Assembly: GCA_022572105.1 (NCBI GenBank)
Contig: JACZWN010000105.1
Coordinates: 1 to 11,669 of the forward strand
Reading direction: 5' to 3'
Length of the DNA stretch: 11,669 bases
DNA from: Pseudomonadota bacterium
GTDB taxonomy: Bacteria > Pseudomonadota > Alphaproteobacteria > Kiloniellales > J153
Of this stretch, positions 11,637 to 11,669 are shown piece by piece; position 1 is the stretch's first letter, and each line of letters opens with the position of its first letter. The position numbers and the translations under genes were made by a program. The notes under the pieces were generated by a model, which ran no database searches, was not told the origin of the DNA, and was given only the letters and a program-made list of their open reading frames with translations.

Positions 11637-11669
11637 CGAAATGCCGTTTCGGCAAGGCGCGCTCCGGCA
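11633..11669 (-). CDS. C-terminal end of the gene upstream of the toxin (cut by window edge)
   Basis: Eleven codons ending AGARLAETAFR and a TGA (11635-11633) overlap the toxin ATG by the classic ATGA arrangement. Position and coupling suggest an AbiEi-like antitoxin/transcriptional regulator, but too little sequence is present to confirm the family. Confidence 0.4.
   Translation of the reverse strand, partial: AGARLAETAFR

Noticed and set aside
1..11669. A CRISPR array, retron, diversity-generating retroelement or prophage behind the mosaic genes
   Set aside because: No regularly spaced repeats, reverse transcriptase, template/variable repeat pair, integrase or phage structural gene is visible on either strand. 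The mosaic pieces come from housekeeping genes, which fits chimeric assembly better.

Overview
The window does not read as one continuous genome. It is a mosaic of at least two compositional backgrounds, and several open frames are stitched from pieces of unrelated genes. From the left edge to about 3.16 kb the DNA is of moderate GC. Its ispF and cysS pieces look like Chloroflexota (Dehalococcoidia/SAR202-type), judged from protein style only. From about 3.16 kb to the right edge it is very GC-rich with strong GC3 bias, and the proteins look alphaproteobacterial (Rhodospirillales-like).

Left block, mostly minus strand: a cut-off secreted creatininase-family gene (1-440); one 583-codon frame (476-2227) that reads as CysRS catalytic domain, then TrpRS C-terminal region, then ankyrin repeats; a complete ispF (2306-2806); a long hairpin; and the plus-strand start of a DUF429-like gene (2904 to about 3160) that breaks off. 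Next comes a second stitched minus-strand frame (3140-4402): a secreted Asp-box propeller protein, then an MreC C-terminal piece, then a 3-hydroxyisobutyrate dehydrogenase piece lying antisense against the DUF429 fragment. The joins fall at or near short motifs that both partner families can encode (KMSKS-GN, GAD..AR, SGGV, an alanine run). This points first to chimeric assembly or amplification, and only second to real gene fusion.

The block from about 3.58 to 8.93 kb is coherent and is the best candidate for a functional unit. A minus-strand operon (cupin, alpha/beta hydrolase, BDH2-like short-chain dehydrogenase, secreted propeller protein) faces a plus-strand pair (enolase-superfamily dehydratase/epimerase, class I methyltransferase). 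The 374-base gap between them holds a 15-bp GntR-type palindrome. I infer a small-molecule catabolic cluster, possibly for a hydroxy acid, sugar acid or hydroxyproline-like compound; the substrate is unknown.

The right end holds an AT-rich patch with a good sigma-70 promoter driving a small unknown membrane protein, a persulfide dioxygenase-rhodanese fusion (9782-10837), and an AbiEii-type nucleotidyltransferase toxin (10944-11636) whose upstream partner gene is cut by the window edge. Several gaps contain short stretches of evident coding DNA from broken genes: an SDR tail at 5209-5278, a minus-strand tail at 6682-6849, a frameshifted small gene at 9498-9714, and an amidohydrolase-like start at 10852. 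In-frame 15-bp tandem repeats occur three times within about 1.5 kb. I saw no rRNA, tRNA, CRISPR array or insertion sequence.
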